Assembly: GCA_949742895.1 (NCBI GenBank)
Contig: CATJRT010000406.1
Location: 1 to 17,559 of the forward strand
Source: an uncultured Eubacteriales bacterium
GTDB lineage: Bacteria > Bacillota_A > Clostridia > Oscillospirales > Oscillospiraceae
DNA: 17,559 bases
Direction: 5' to 3'
Shown: piece by piece, positions 1 through 8,500 of the stretch
How the letters are laid out: every line of letters begins with the position of its first letter
Position numbering within the stretch: the first letter of the stretch is position 1
Made by a program: the position numbers and the translations under genes
Notes under the pieces: model-generated
Told to the model about the DNA's origin: nothing
Seen by the model: the letters and a program-made list of their open reading frames with translations, nothing else
The model's database searches: none

Positions 1-1
1 C

Positions 2-181
2 GGCGACCAGATGGGCCTTGAGACGTTCACCACCCTGGAGGGTAGCTGGACCGATGAGGACGGGGTGCAGCACAACGCCTTCGAGGAAAACCTCACCGGA
101 ACCCGCGCCCTCATGTACGACGACATCGGCGTCCGCCATGTCGAGAGCTTCGTCTATATCAAGAACGTCAAGGCGTTCTAA
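2..181 (+). CDS. Probable major capsid protein, C-terminal fragment
   Basis: An open frame enters from the left edge and ends at TAA 179-181, giving about 59 residues that end in FVYIKNVKAF. There is no start in the window, so this is the C-terminus of a longer protein. It lies immediately before a probable decoration protein and the head-tail connector genes, where tailed phages carry the major capsid gene. The segment is rich in short beta-type stretches, which fits the end of a capsid fold, but no diagnostic motif is visible. The capsid call therefore rests mainly on gene order. Another head protein is possible. Confidence 0.5.
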   Translation, partial: GDQMGLETFTTLEGSWTDEDGVQHNAFEENLTGTRALMYDDIGVRHVESFVYIKNVKAF

Positions 182-193
182 GGAGGAGACATC

Positions 194-622
194 ATGAAAA
201 GAGCAATTTTCGATACTGCTGCGGTCCTTCCCTTCACCAGCGGTAGCATCGCCGACCGGACTGGCTTCGAGAGCGCCGTTCTGGCCGTCACCGTGGCGGC
301 GGGCAAGACTGCCGCCATCAAGGTGGAGCACAGCGACACCGCCGACGGCACCTTCGAGGCTGTCAAGGATAGCCGTCTGTTCATCGACAACCCGGTGAAC
401 GCGGACGGCGCTGCCACCATCGCCAACACCACCGAGGCTGAGGCCGTCGCCAACCTCAACATCGACCTGATCGGATGCAAGGCGTTCGTGAAGATCACCG
501 CCACCGACGGCACCATCGGCGCCCTGGTCCTGGGCGATGCGACCGACCACCCCGTCAAGGTCGGGGAGATCAAGACCGTCGCGCCCAAGGCCGCCACACC
601 GCCCGCTTCGGGGTCCAAGTAA
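194..622 (+). CDS. Probable head decoration / capsid accessory protein
   Basis: This 142-residue protein begins at ATG 194, with an AGGAGG site at about 181-187. It is rich in Ala, Thr, Val and Asp. Alternating hydrophobic patterns (for example AVLAVTVAAGKTAAIKVEHS) suggest a beta-sandwich that would sit on the capsid surface. The C-terminal 20 residues are Pro/Ala/Lys-rich and probably disordered. It lies 12 nt after the probable capsid gene and before the connector genes, the usual place for a decoration or head-stabilising protein. No family motif is recognised, so the role is inferred from size, composition and position. Confidence 0.5.
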   Translation: MKRAIFDTAAVLPFTSGSIADRTGFESAVLAVTVAAGKTAAIKVEHSDTADGTFEAVKDSRLFIDNPVNADGAATIANTTEAEAVANLNIDLIGCKAFVKITATDGTIGALVLGDATDHPVKVGEIKTVAPKAATPPASGSK

Positions 623-759
623 TGGGACCGGCGGCGAGGAGCACCGGAGGCCCCTCCGAGAACAAGAAGACCTGCCCCAAGGAGCATAAGAGCGAGCCCG
701 AGAAAAAGGTTTGCGACAAGGCCCCTGAGAGGCCGGAGGAGCCGTCCGAGGATACCTGA
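622..759 (+). CDS. Small charged hypothetical protein (45 aa)
   Basis: The ATG at 622 overlaps the stop of the preceding gene (TAATG), so it could be translated by coupling. The product is 45 residues, almost entirely Lys, Glu, Pro, Arg and Ser with two Cys (TCPKE and KVCDK), and is probably disordered. The ORF is open further upstream, but that part only shadows the decoration gene. No family is recognised. A strong hairpin follows 6 nt after its stop. It could be a real small virion protein or an accidental open frame; the TAATG overlap is the main argument for coding. Confidence 0.35.
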   Translation: MGPAARSTGGPSENKKTCPKEHKSEPEKKVCDKAPERPEEPSEDT

Positions 760-764
760 GTATC

Positions 765-789
765 AGGGGGCGGGGATACCCCGCCCCCT
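765..789 (+). terminator. Perfect 11-bp GC hairpin before the connector gene
   Basis: The arm AGGGGGCGGGG (765-775) pairs perfectly with CCCCGCCCCCT (779-789) across a 3-nt ATA loop. No T-run follows, so it is not a canonical Rho-independent terminator. It could pause polymerase, stabilise a 3' end or separate translation of the flanking genes. Its 3' edge is 28 nt upstream of the next start codon, a spacing that recurs at other hairpins in this window. Confidence 0.6.
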
Positions 790-816
790 ACCTAGAACGA
801 AGCGGGAGGGCCTGCC

Positions 817-1533
817 ATGAGCACTAAACCCATTACCAGCGTGGAGCCGGTCGAGCCCGACCCCCCTGTGGAGCCGGTGGAGCCGGAAAAGCCTGTAATC
901 AAAATCCCTCTGCGGGAGAACGCCCTCACCACCCTGGAGGCCGTGAAGGTCTTCATGGGCATCGACCTGGAGACTGAGGACCCGCAACGGGACGCGGCTC
1001 TGTCTCAGCTCATCAATTCCGCTTCCGCATGGCTGGAAACGACGCTGGGCCGGAAGCTGGGCCGCCGGGACTACCGACAGCTCTACACCGCCACCGGGAC
1101 GCAGCGGCTTGTCCTGGAGCAATACCCCATCCGCAAGATCGCCAAGATCACGGACACCGACAACGATGAGGAAGTGACCGGCTACTACTGGGACGACGAT
1201 GGAGACATCGGCGTGGTCTACCGGGAGGACGGCTGGACGTACCACGGCCACATCGGCGGCCTTGCCCGGGACTACATCGCCCCCCGGCGCTATCTGTTGG
1301 TGGAGTACACCGCAGGGTACATCCTGCCAAAGGACGCCACGGAGGAGGAGCCTTCCGACTTCCCCGCTGATCTGGAGGCCGTCCTCTGGAACATGATCGC
1401 CCAACAGTGGTCCATCATGGACAACGACGCCGCCGGGCTGTCTGCCTTTAGCATCTCCGACGTGTCCTGGACCTTCGATAAGGAGATTAGCGGGACCTGG
1501 CAGTCCATCATCTCTGCATACAGGCGGTGGTGA
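817..1533 (+). CDS. Head-tail connector protein, gp6-like
   Basis: This 238-residue protein starts at ATG 817 after a GGGAGG site. Residues about 9-31 are a Pro/Glu/Val-rich tail (repeated VEP, ending EKPVIKIP). From residue about 35 comes the helical start typical of phage gp6-like head-tail connectors (TLEAVKVFMGID, then LINSASAWLETTLGRKLGRRDY), which begins with one helix pair and carries a beta-containing middle. Such proteins form a ring under the portal and bridge it to the stopper. The gene overlaps no neighbour upstream and is followed 1 nt later by the gp10-like gene. The family call is from the N-terminal pattern and gene order. The Pro/Glu extension is not usual for the family. Confidence 0.7.
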   Translation: MSTKPITSVEPVEPDPPVEPVEPEKPVIKIPLRENALTTLEAVKVFMGIDLETEDPQRDAALSQLINSASAWLETTLGRKLGRRDYRQLYTATGTQRLVLEQYPIRKIAKITDTDNDEEVTGYYWDDDGDIGVVYREDGWTYHGHIGGLARDYIAPRRYLLVEYTAGYILPKDATEEEPSDFPADLEAVLWNMIAQQWSIMDNDAAGLSAFSISDVSWTFDKEISGTWQSIISAYRRW

Positions 1534-1534
1534 T

Positions 1535-2233
1535 ATGAGGGTCCTGCGAGATACCGTCCGGCCTGAGCTGGACCGCATCAAGCGGGAGCTGGCCGCGCTC
1601 CGCTCTCTGCAAATCCATGTGGGCATCATGGGGGATTCCGAAAGCGACCTTTTGATGATCGCCCATGTGCATGAGTATGGAGCCACCATCACCGCGAAGA
1701 ACGTCCGAAACCTCACCATCCCCCTGACCGATGAGGCCAAGAAGGCAGGGAGCCCCAGGTCCTTCAACGACCTGGAGTGGGTCCCTGGGCGTCAGCCGGG
1801 AGTGAGCTTCCTTGTGAGGCCCCGCAAACGCAAGGCCAGGAGCAAGGACCACCGGACGGTCACAAACACGATCAGCACCCGCAGCGAGTACGACCCGAAG
1901 GACTACGACTGGCTATATATGCTGGTCAAGAGCGTCAACATCCCCGAGCGCAGCTTTATCCGCGCCAGCTTCGACGCTGGCCGGGCGGAGCTGTCTGCGG
2001 CCTGTAAGGAGGCCGTCACCAATATCATCCGCAAGGGCTGGACCGCCCAGCAGGCGGCGGACCATGTAGGCAAGATCGCAACCAACATGACCCGCCAGTT
2101 TATGAACTCTGGCCTGGAGCCCCCGAAGTCCAAGATAACCCAACTCACCACCACCCAGCAGCAGCCCCTATACGATACCGGGCGGCTGATAGGGAGCATC
2201 GCCTACAAAGTGGAAGGAGGCGGCCAATCGTGA
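1535..2233 (+). CDS. HK97 gp10-like / virion morphogenesis protein
   Basis: This 232-residue protein starts at ATG 1535, one base after the preceding stop. The N-terminal half has the pattern of gp10-like proteins: a helix (LDRIKRELAALRSL), then IHVGIMG and AHVHEYGATI. The HEYG signature followed by a basic stretch and a C-terminal PERSFIRASFD, with LYDTGRLIGSIAYKVEG at the end, is typical of this family and of Mu-type virion morphogenesis proteins. Members act at the head-tail joint or in tail completion. The gene ends with a GTGA overlap into the stopper gene, indicating coupled translation. Confidence 0.7.
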   Translation: MRVLRDTVRPELDRIKRELAALRSLQIHVGIMGDSESDLLMIAHVHEYGATITAKNVRNLTIPLTDEAKKAGSPRSFNDLEWVPGRQPGVSFLVRPRKRKARSKDHRTVTNTISTRSEYDPKDYDWLYMLVKSVNIPERSFIRASFDAGRAELSAACKEAVTNIIRKGWTAQQAADHVGKIATNMTRQFMNSGLEPPKSKITQLTTTQQQPLYDTGRLIGSIAYKVEGGGQS

Positions 2234-2598
2234 GATCGTGGCGTGGCCCCAAGCTCCCCCGGAACCTCTTGCACACCATGTACCGCATCACCCGGGAGGA
2301 AGGGAAGTACGACCCCGAGAGAGGCGGCCAATTCACCGGCGGTAAGCCCGTGGAGGTCCCCTTCCAGGGCGTGGTAATGCCCATGAACAATGAGGACTTG
2401 CAGTACATGGATAGCGGGACCTCCACCATCAACGTCCAGAAGGTCTACACCAACGGCGAGACGCTGGAGATCGGAGCCCAATTCCGGGACGGCTATGACG
2501 GTCAGGTCTATACCGTCAAACAGGAGCTCACTCACGGGCCGATTCACTCCATGAAGCGCTACATGGTCGAGAAGAAGGGGGGCAGCAAGCCGAAATGA
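2230..2598 (+). CDS. Head-tail stopper / head closure protein
   Basis: This 122-residue protein starts at GTG 2230, overlapping the upstream TGA. The layout resembles head closure proteins of the SPP1 gp16 type: an N-terminal strand region (YRITREEGKYD), VEVPFQGVVMPM, and a C-terminal beta core (LEIGAQFRDGYDGQVYTVKQ). These proteins plug the connector channel to hold DNA in the head and receive the tail. Its position between the gp10-like and neck terminator genes agrees. The assignment is by size, pattern and order rather than a catalytic motif. Confidence 0.6.
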   Translation: MRSWRGPKLPRNLLHTMYRITREEGKYDPERGGQFTGGKPVEVPFQGVVMPMNNEDLQYMDSGTSTINVQKVYTNGETLEIGAQFRDGYDGQVYTVKQELTHGPIHSMKRYMVEKKGGSKPK

Positions 2599-3125
2599 CG
2601 CCTGTTATCCTGAGAAACCACATCGTAAAGCTGCTGTGGTCCTATCTGAAAATCCCCATCATCCTCTCAGATCAGGCGCAGCCGGAGGCGGACCCGCCCT
2701 TCTGCATCTACTCTGTGACCTCCCCATACTCCAGCGCCGGGGAGCTGGGGGACATCACCAACCGGGACGCCGAGGACCCCATGGAGCTCCTGGAGGACCG
2801 GATGGAAATGCCCTCCGCCACCCTGTCTTTTACCTTTTGCAGCGAAAACCGCACCAATGAGGACGGGGAGGAGATCAGCGGCGCGGATGAGGCGGAGGAG
2901 CTGGCCGACAAGGCCGTGGGCTTCTTCAAGCAGATAGGGTACGATGATTTCGCCCGCCTGGGCATCTGCATCGTGGAAGTCGGGCCGGTCCAAGACCGCT
3001 CCACCCTTATGGTGGATGAGGAATCCAGGCGGAAGGGCTTCGACGTCCGCATCCGGTACACCCGGACCGACACCCGCACCATCCAAACAGTCCAGTACAC
3101 CACTACCATACCGAAAAAGGAGTGA
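2595..3125 (+). CDS. Phage neck / tail terminator protein, gp12-like
   Basis: This 176-residue protein starts at ATG 2595, overlapping the previous stop (ATGA). It begins with a helix and the conserved-looking PFCIYSVTSPY segment. An acidic middle follows, then a helix (AEELADKAVGFFKQIG) and a beta C-terminus with RRKGFDVRIRYTR. This arrangement matches gp12-like neck terminator proteins of myophages, which cap the tube and sheath and dock the tail onto the head. It directly precedes the sheath gene, as expected. Confidence 0.65.
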   Translation: MTPVILRNHIVKLLWSYLKIPIILSDQAQPEADPPFCIYSVTSPYSSAGELGDITNRDAEDPMELLEDRMEMPSATLSFTFCSENRTNEDGEEISGADEAEELADKAVGFFKQIGYDDFARLGICIVEVGPVQDRSTLMVDEESRRKGFDVRIRYTRTDTRTIQTVQYTTTIPKKE

Positions 3126-3132
3126 ATCAGCT

Positions 3133-4563
3133 ATGAGTAAGGACATCCAAGTCTATACCGCCATTGACGCCAAGGTAAAGCCTGCGGAACGCCTCGACAT
3201 CCTGGTGCTTTCCACCGAGGGCAAAGCGGAGATGAAGACCTACAACGATCTGGAGCTCATCAAGCAGGCGTTCGCCGGTAAGAAGATCGCCAAGCAGATC
3301 GACCGGCTGTTTAACCAGGACCACACCCTGGCTGACACGCTTATTCGCAGGGTCCGCACCGCTGGTATCGACAACCCGCAGAATGAGGGCGGCGAGCCCT
3401 CTACCCTCACCGCCGTCTTCATCGGGGCCGCCACCACGACCCCGCTGGAGCCCAAGACCACCTACTACGCCAAGCTGGGCGGAAAGCCTGTGGTGCCCGT
3501 GAAGACCGGCACCACACCCCCTGCTGATGACAGAGGCTTCGCCAACCTGTTTAAGGGCGTCACCTTCACAGAGGACTATGTGGACTTCACCGCGAAGATC
3601 GACACCAACGGCGTGGTCTTCACGTCCACGACCAGGACCACCGTGTCTGGCTACGATGAGACGGTCGGCCTGTACGCCGATGAGGAGTGCATGGTGAGCC
3701 TGGGCCTGACCGGCGCTCAGTTGGTGGTCCACAATGGCCGGGAGGACGTAACAAGGGCGCAGAACCTTGTGGCCGCCATCGAGGCCCTGCGGGACATCGA
3801 CGACGACTTCTACATCGTCCTCACCGATGTCATCGACGAAGACTGCGTGGACGCCCTCTGCGCGTGGGCAGAGAGCACCGAGCCCACCGAAGCGGCCCTG
3901 GGCGCAGGCGTCGAAGATCATCGGAAGTTCTACTTCGGCCAGACCGACAACAAGAACTACAAGAACACCCACGGGCGCAGCGCGGTGATCTATACCGAAA
4001 AGCCCCTGGAGGAGTGGGCGGACGCTGCCTGGCTGGGCTGTGTCGGTCCCTTCTGGCCGCAGTCCGTCACCTGGAAGTGGAAGGTCCCCGACGGCCTCAC
4101 TCCCCCCGATCTGCGCGACAGCGAGCGCGAAATCCTGGAGGAGAATTTCGTCAACTTCTTCACGGTGGAGTACAAGCACGAATATGTCAAGAACGGCATT
4201 TGCGGCGACGGCAACTTCATCGACAATGTGCTGGGGGCCGACTATATCACGCAACAGATGAGGGAAAACCTCTATGCCATCTTCCTGGCAAACCCCAAGA
4301 TCGGCTACACCGACGCAGGCTTCGCCATCGTGGCCTCCGGCGTCTATGCGGCGCTCAACCGGGCCACGGCTCTGTCCATCATTGCCAAGGACCCGGAGAG
4401 CAATTCTGGCATCTACACCGTTACCATCCCCAAGCGGGCTGAGGCCACCGATGAGCAGGCCCGGAACCGCATTATGCCCAACATCGAGTGGGAGGCCCAG
4501 CTCGAAGGCGCTATTCACAGCGTCAAGGTCCGGGGCGTCCTGCGCGTCACCCTGAACCGGTAA
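3133..4563 (+). CDS. Contractile tail sheath protein, DUF3383-like
   Basis: The chosen ATG at 3133 has AAAAAGGAG about 10 nt upstream; the frame is open further left but only through the preceding gene. The product is 476 residues. The N-terminus (MSKDIQVYTAIDAKVKP) and central segments such as DDDFYIVLTDVIDED and AWLGCVGPFWPQSVTWKWK fit the DUF3383-type sheath family. So does the C-terminal domain, with GFAIVASGVYAALNRAT, a NIEWEAQLEGAIHSVKV segment and RGVLRVT. Sheath subunits polymerise around the tube and contract to drive it through the cell envelope. The next gene encodes the tube, and this sheath/tube pairing supports the call. Confidence 0.8.
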   Translation: MSKDIQVYTAIDAKVKPAERLDILVLSTEGKAEMKTYNDLELIKQAFAGKKIAKQIDRLFNQDHTLADTLIRRVRTAGIDNPQNEGGEPSTLTAVFIGAATTTPLEPKTTYYAKLGGKPVVPVKTGTTPPADDRGFANLFKGVTFTEDYVDFTAKIDTNGVVFTSTTRTTVSGYDETVGLYADEECMVSLGLTGAQLVVHNGREDVTRAQNLVAAIEALRDIDDDFYIVLTDVIDEDCVDALCAWAESTEPTEAALGAGVEDHRKFYFGQTDNKNYKNTHGRSAVIYTEKPLEEWADAAWLGCVGPFWPQSVTWKWKVPDGLTPPDLRDSEREILEENFVNFFTVEYKHEYVKNGICGDGNFIDNVLGADYITQQMRENLYAIFLANPKIGYTDAGFAIVASGVYAALNRATALSIIAKDPESNSGIYTVTIPKRAEATDEQARNRIMPNIEWEAQLEGAIHSVKVRGVLRVTLNR

Positions 4564-4574
4564 GGAGGTAAATC

Positions 4575-4997
4575 ATGTCTACCAATGCAAACGGCATTGA
4601 GGTCGCAACCTACGACCCCCGGAAAGTCAACCTGATTCTCAATGGGAAGGTCATCACCGGCTTTACTTCCGACGGCGTTGTCACCATCACCCGGAACGAG
4701 GACATCGTGAGCACCAACGTCGGCGTCAAGGGTGATGTCGCCTACTCCGAGAACGCCAACGAGAGCGGGAACATCGCCTTCACCCTGATGGAATCCTCCA
4801 GCTCCCTCCCCTACGTCCGGGAGCTGGCCCTCAAGCGGCGCCCGGTCCAAGTCACCATCACCGACGCCAACGACGTGGGCGCGGTCCAGGTGGCCGAGGA
4901 GGACTGCCGCGTCCTCAAGCCCGCAGACGCCACCCGTGGCAAGGAAGTGGGCGGGGAGCAGGTCAACATCTTTGTCCCGTTCCTGAACTTCCGCTAA
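4575..4997 (+). CDS. Tail tube protein, DUF3277-like
   Basis: This 140-residue protein starts at ATG 4575 after a strong AAGGAGG site. It has an N-terminal strand region (VNLILNGKVITGF) and the tube-protein pattern TITRNEDIVSTNVGVKGDVAYSENANESG, leading to IAFTLMESSSSLPYVREL. This is the layout of phiTE/DUF3277-like tail tube proteins. The subunits stack as hexamers to form the inner tube. It sits directly between the sheath gene and the assembly chaperone. Confidence 0.8.
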   Translation: MSTNANGIEVATYDPRKVNLILNGKVITGFTSDGVVTITRNEDIVSTNVGVKGDVAYSENANESGNIAFTLMESSSSLPYVRELALKRRPVQVTITDANDVGAVQVAEEDCRVLKPADATRGKEVGGEQVNIFVPFLNFR

Positions 4998-5063
4998 CCA
5001 ATGTCCTCCAAAAACTGGCCTAAAAAGCCGAAAAGTCTATCTGAAAAGGGGTACAGAAAGTAT

Positions 5064-5333
5064 ATGGCTAGAACAAAAGACGTGACCATCAACGGTCAGA
5101 AATTCACCCTCCAGAGCGTTTCCCCGTCCTGGTACTACAACTTCAACGATGAGTGCGGCAACACCGGCGGCGGCAAGCGCAAGAGCGTCCAGTACATGGA
5201 CGGGATGTTCCGCAACTGCGTCATCTCCCCGGCTGAGGTCAAGGCGGATGGTATGGGCTACTTCGACGAAAAGGAAGACCTGAGTACCGCCGAGAAGCTG
5301 ATCGGAGAGATCGAGCGCTTTCTTCGCGGATGA
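5064..5333 (+). CDS. Tail assembly chaperone, upstream (G-like) product
   Basis: The start is taken at ATG 5064, with AGGGG 12 nt upstream, rather than the earlier in-frame ATG at 5001, which has no ribosome binding site. The 89-residue product (MARTKDVTINGQ to IERFLRG) has a short beta start and an acidic C-terminal helix. It lies between tail tube and tape measure, the conserved place of the tail assembly chaperone that coats the tape measure protein before tube polymerisation. The 4998-5063 gap holds no other gene that I can support. The 3' end overlaps an open frame in another phase, so a fusion product by frameshifting is likely. Confidence 0.65.
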   Translation: MARTKDVTINGQKFTLQSVSPSWYYNFNDECGNTGGGKRKSVQYMDGMFRNCVISPAEVKADGMGYFDEKEDLSTAEKLIGEIERFLRG

Positions 5334-5529
5334 GCTATCCGTAAAGGCAGCCATCCGCCGGGCCAAGGCCAAGAAGGAATTTTGGTGCATGGTGTGGTCC
5401 GGGAACGGTGTCACCTACACCGAGATGATGCAGATGGACCTTGCAGAATACCGCGAGGCGGTCCAAGCGAAGATTCTCTACATTGACGTCTGGAGGCCGG
5501 AGGCCAAGAAAAGCAAGAAAAACGGGTAG
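5302..5529 (+). CDS. Tail assembly chaperone, frameshifted extension (GT-like)
   Basis: This frame is open from just after a TGA at 5299-5301 to TAG 5527-5529, in the +1/-2 phase relative to the upstream product. It has no ATG, GTG or TTG before 5389. Its product (ADELSVKAAIRRAKAKKEFWCMVW, then TYTEMMQMDLAEYREA) looks like the helical C-terminal extension of tail assembly chaperones. The shift must occur between 5302 and 5333. Two sites allow clean tRNA re-pairing: a -2 slip of GAG 5307-5309 back to GAG 5305-5307, and a +1 slip of TTT 5319-5321 to TTC. The fusion would be about 154-155 residues. Alternatively, a 46-residue protein could start at ATG 5389, with AAGGA 10 nt upstream. Confidence 0.6.
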   Translation, partial: SERSSAFFADELSVKAAIRRAKAKKEFWCMVWSGNGVTYTEMMQMDLAEYREAVQAKILYIDVWRPEAKKSKKNG

Positions 5530-5555
5530 CTGCCCTACCGGGCGGCTACCCGTTT
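5520..5555 (+). terminator. Long hairpin overlapping the chaperone stop codon
   Basis: The outer stem AAACGGGTAGC (5520-5530) pairs perfectly with GCTACCCGTTT (5545-5555). A T·G pair and an inner GCCC/GGGC stem continue it, closing a TACC loop. The stem contains the stop codon of the chaperone extension. The 3' arm ends in TTT, so it resembles a weak or bidirectional terminator. Its 3' edge is 23 nt before the tape measure start, just ahead of the GAAGGAGG site, so it could reduce read-through or tune tape measure expression. Confidence 0.6.
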
Positions 5556-5577
5556 CCCGTCGAAGGAGGCGAACACA

Positions 5578-8500
5578 GTGGACGACGCGAGAGAACTTCA
5601 ATATGGCATCGAGTTTGAAACCAGCGAGGCCGACGGCTCGATAGACCAACTAGGCGAGGGCCTGGACCGCCTGGAGCAGCGAATAGGCGCTGCTGAGATG
5701 GGAGCTCAGAGGATGGGCGCGGGCGTCGTCTCTGCCTGCGACAGCGGGGCGGCCGGAGCTGACCGCTTCACCGGGGCCGTGGACCGCACCAGCGGGGCCA
5801 TGGAGGACATGGCTGACACAACCAGGACGGCGGCGGACACGACCCGCCAATTTGGGGGCGGCCTGGACGACGCCGAAGAAGATGCTGAGGCCCTGCGGGC
5901 CAAGATCAGGGAAACAGCGGAGGGAGCCGAGGACCTGGGCGCTGCCTTCCGAGAAACCATAGCCGACGGGCTGGAGGCCGGGCAGAGCGTCGCCAAGAGC
6001 TTCGGCACCGGCCTGACCGGGGCGATAGACTTCTCCCGGAACAAGGTCAAGACCTTCGTGAACGATACGGTCAAGGGCGCTCAGAACATCGCAACGAAGT
6101 TTAAGCACCCCATCCAGACAATCCGCACCGGGCTTGTAAAAGCCCTGCGGGGCGCTCAGGACAGCACCGAGGACCTGGGCGACGCCGCAGAGGATACGGA
6201 GGACGACCTCAGAGAAATGGGAGACGCCGGAGAGGAGGCGGGGGGCCAAGTCTCTGAGGCCATCAAGAGCGTGGTCGCTTCCTTCATCGGTCTGGAGGCC
6301 ATCAAGCAGGGAATCGAGCTGCTAAAGCAATTCGGAGCCTCTGCCATAGAAGCCTACTCCGCCACGGAAACAACCTCCAAGCAATTCGACGCCCTGTTTT
6401 CCACGTCCGCCGCTGAGTGGGTGGAAAACTACTCTGACGCGGTACACCGGAGCACCAGCGAGGTCAAGAGCTTCATGGTGCAAAACAAGGCCATGTACCA
6501 GGAGATGGGGATAACAGGGCAGGCGGCGGAGGAGCTATCCACCCTCACCACGTCCCTGGCCTACGACTTCGGTAACGCCTTCTCCATGGACGATGCTGAG
6601 GCCCTGGGGCTGGTCCAGAGCGCCATCCAGGGCGACACGGCGGCCCTCAATGCCTACGGTATCTCCCTGGATGAGACGGCCCTCAAGCAGAGTGCAGCGG
6701 CCCTGGGGCTGAGTGATAACATCGACGCGCTGGATGATGCTGCTATGGCTCAGGTACGGCTAAACGCCATCCTGGAGCAGAGCGGGGCCATCCAGGAGGC
6801 CGCTATCAAGCAGACCGGCGGGCTCACCAACAGCGTAAAAAGCCTTAACGGCGTGTGGTCCAATTTCCTGACATCTGCGGGCAGCAAATTTGCGCCCGCC
6901 ATCGAGGGCGTCATAGGCGCCGTCCTGGACGACTGGCCCACCATCGAGCCCATGCTCCTGTCCTTCGTCGATGTGCTGGCGGACGGGATAGGCGGAGTAG
7001 CACCGACCTTGATCGAGCTGGCCCAAAACCTGATTCCGTCTGTCACATCTGTCCTGGGGACGCTGGTGGGCGCAGCAGGCCCCGTCTTCGACGTGTTTAC
7101 CGACATAGCGAGCTCCGCCCTGCCACCCCTGGTCGAAATCGTCGAAAGCCTCGTTTCCTACGTCCTTCCGCCGTTTTTGTCCACCCTGGAGACGCTGAAC
7201 ACCAACGTGATTCAGCCGCTCATCCCCGTAATTCAGCAGATCGCATCCCAGGTACTTCCCGTGTTCGGCCAAGCCTTCTCTGCTGCCGGTCAGATCATAG
7301 GCCAGATAGCAACGTCTATTATCCCGCCCCTGACCCAAATTTTAGGGGTGCTCATTCAGGCGATTCAGCCCATCATTTCTGCGGTCCAGAGCTTCATCTC
7401 TGCGCTGCTGCCGCCCTTGATGTCCCTGATCTCCACCGCTGGAAAATTGCTTTCCGGCGTCATACTCCCCGCCGTGAGCGCCCTTTCCCCCGTCCTGAGC
7501 GTGGTAGGCGATATTTTAGGCGTGATCGGCGATGTCCTGGGCAAGGTAGTCGGCTGGCTGGCAGACGGCGCGAGCAAGGTCGTGGACTTCTTCACGGGCC
7601 TGTTCGGGGGCGCGAAAGAAAGCAGCGCCGCCGTGGAGGAACTGGGCAACAGCGTCACGGACCTGGGAGCTGCCACCGAGAGCGTCCAGTCCCCGCAAAT
7701 CGAGATACCCACGCCGGAGGTCCCGGAAATCCCGGCAATCACCGTTCCGGTGGAGACATCCACCTTTGAGCTGCCGGACTTCTCCGCAGAGATTACCCCC
7801 CTGGACCTCCCCATCACAGCAGAGGTCCCGGAGATCGTCCCGCCTGCGGTGGAGGCCGTCAACATCCCTGTTACCGTTGAGCCCCCGGTCATCCCCGAGC
7901 CGGAAGTCCCGACGGTCGAGCTGCCCGTCACCGTCCAGAAGCCGGTCATTCCTGAGCCGGACATTGAGCCGGTGAAGCTACCCGTGGAGGCGGAGAAGCC
8001 CGACATCCCGGCCCCGGACATCCCCGACGTCTTTGTGCCTGTCACGGCGGACAAGCCCGTAATACCGGAAGTGGAGCCTGTTCCAATCGTGGTCCCCGTG
8101 ACAGCAGAGAAGCCCATAGTCCCGGAGCCTGACGTCTCCCCTGTCGTTGTCCCGGTCACGGCTGAGAAACCGGTCATCCCGGAGCCGGACGTATCCCCGG
8201 TCACAATCCCGGTCAATCTGGAGCTGTCCGATCTGGACATCCCGACGCTGGAGCCCATCACGCTCCCGGTAAATGTGGAAAAGCCCGTTATACCGGAGCC
8301 AGAGATCGTGATGATCGTCATTCCCGTATCGGTCCAGAAGCCGGTCATCCCGGAGCCCGAGCCCCCGGCCATGCCCACCTTGACCCTGGGGCCGGTAAAT
8401 ACCGCGCCGTTCGATCAGTCCATCACAAAATCCATGCAGGACGCGGACGCTGCTGGGCAGGCATCCGCCAAGGCGCTCCAGACCTTCTACGGGAGCGCCT

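Noticed and set aside
763..1767. 334-codon minus-strand open frame
   Set aside because: It is antisense to the connector and gp10-like genes, with no ribosome binding site or family signal. Its neighbours are all on the plus strand.
3127..4518. 463-codon open frame on the minus strand
   Set aside because: It lies entirely over the tail sheath gene. Long antisense frames are expected in GC-rich coding DNA; the translation is low complexity (Gly/Val/Leu/Asp) with no recognised family.
5001..5063. Upstream ATG start for the tail chaperone
   Set aside because: ATG 5001 has no Shine-Dalgarno site. It would add a Lys/Ser-rich stretch unlike the family, whereas ATG 5064 has AGGGG at a workable distance.
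7699..8382. Possible CRISPR-like or tandem DNA repeat
   Set aside because: Units are in frame, without identical repeats or unique spacers. Similarity is at protein level within the tape measure gene.
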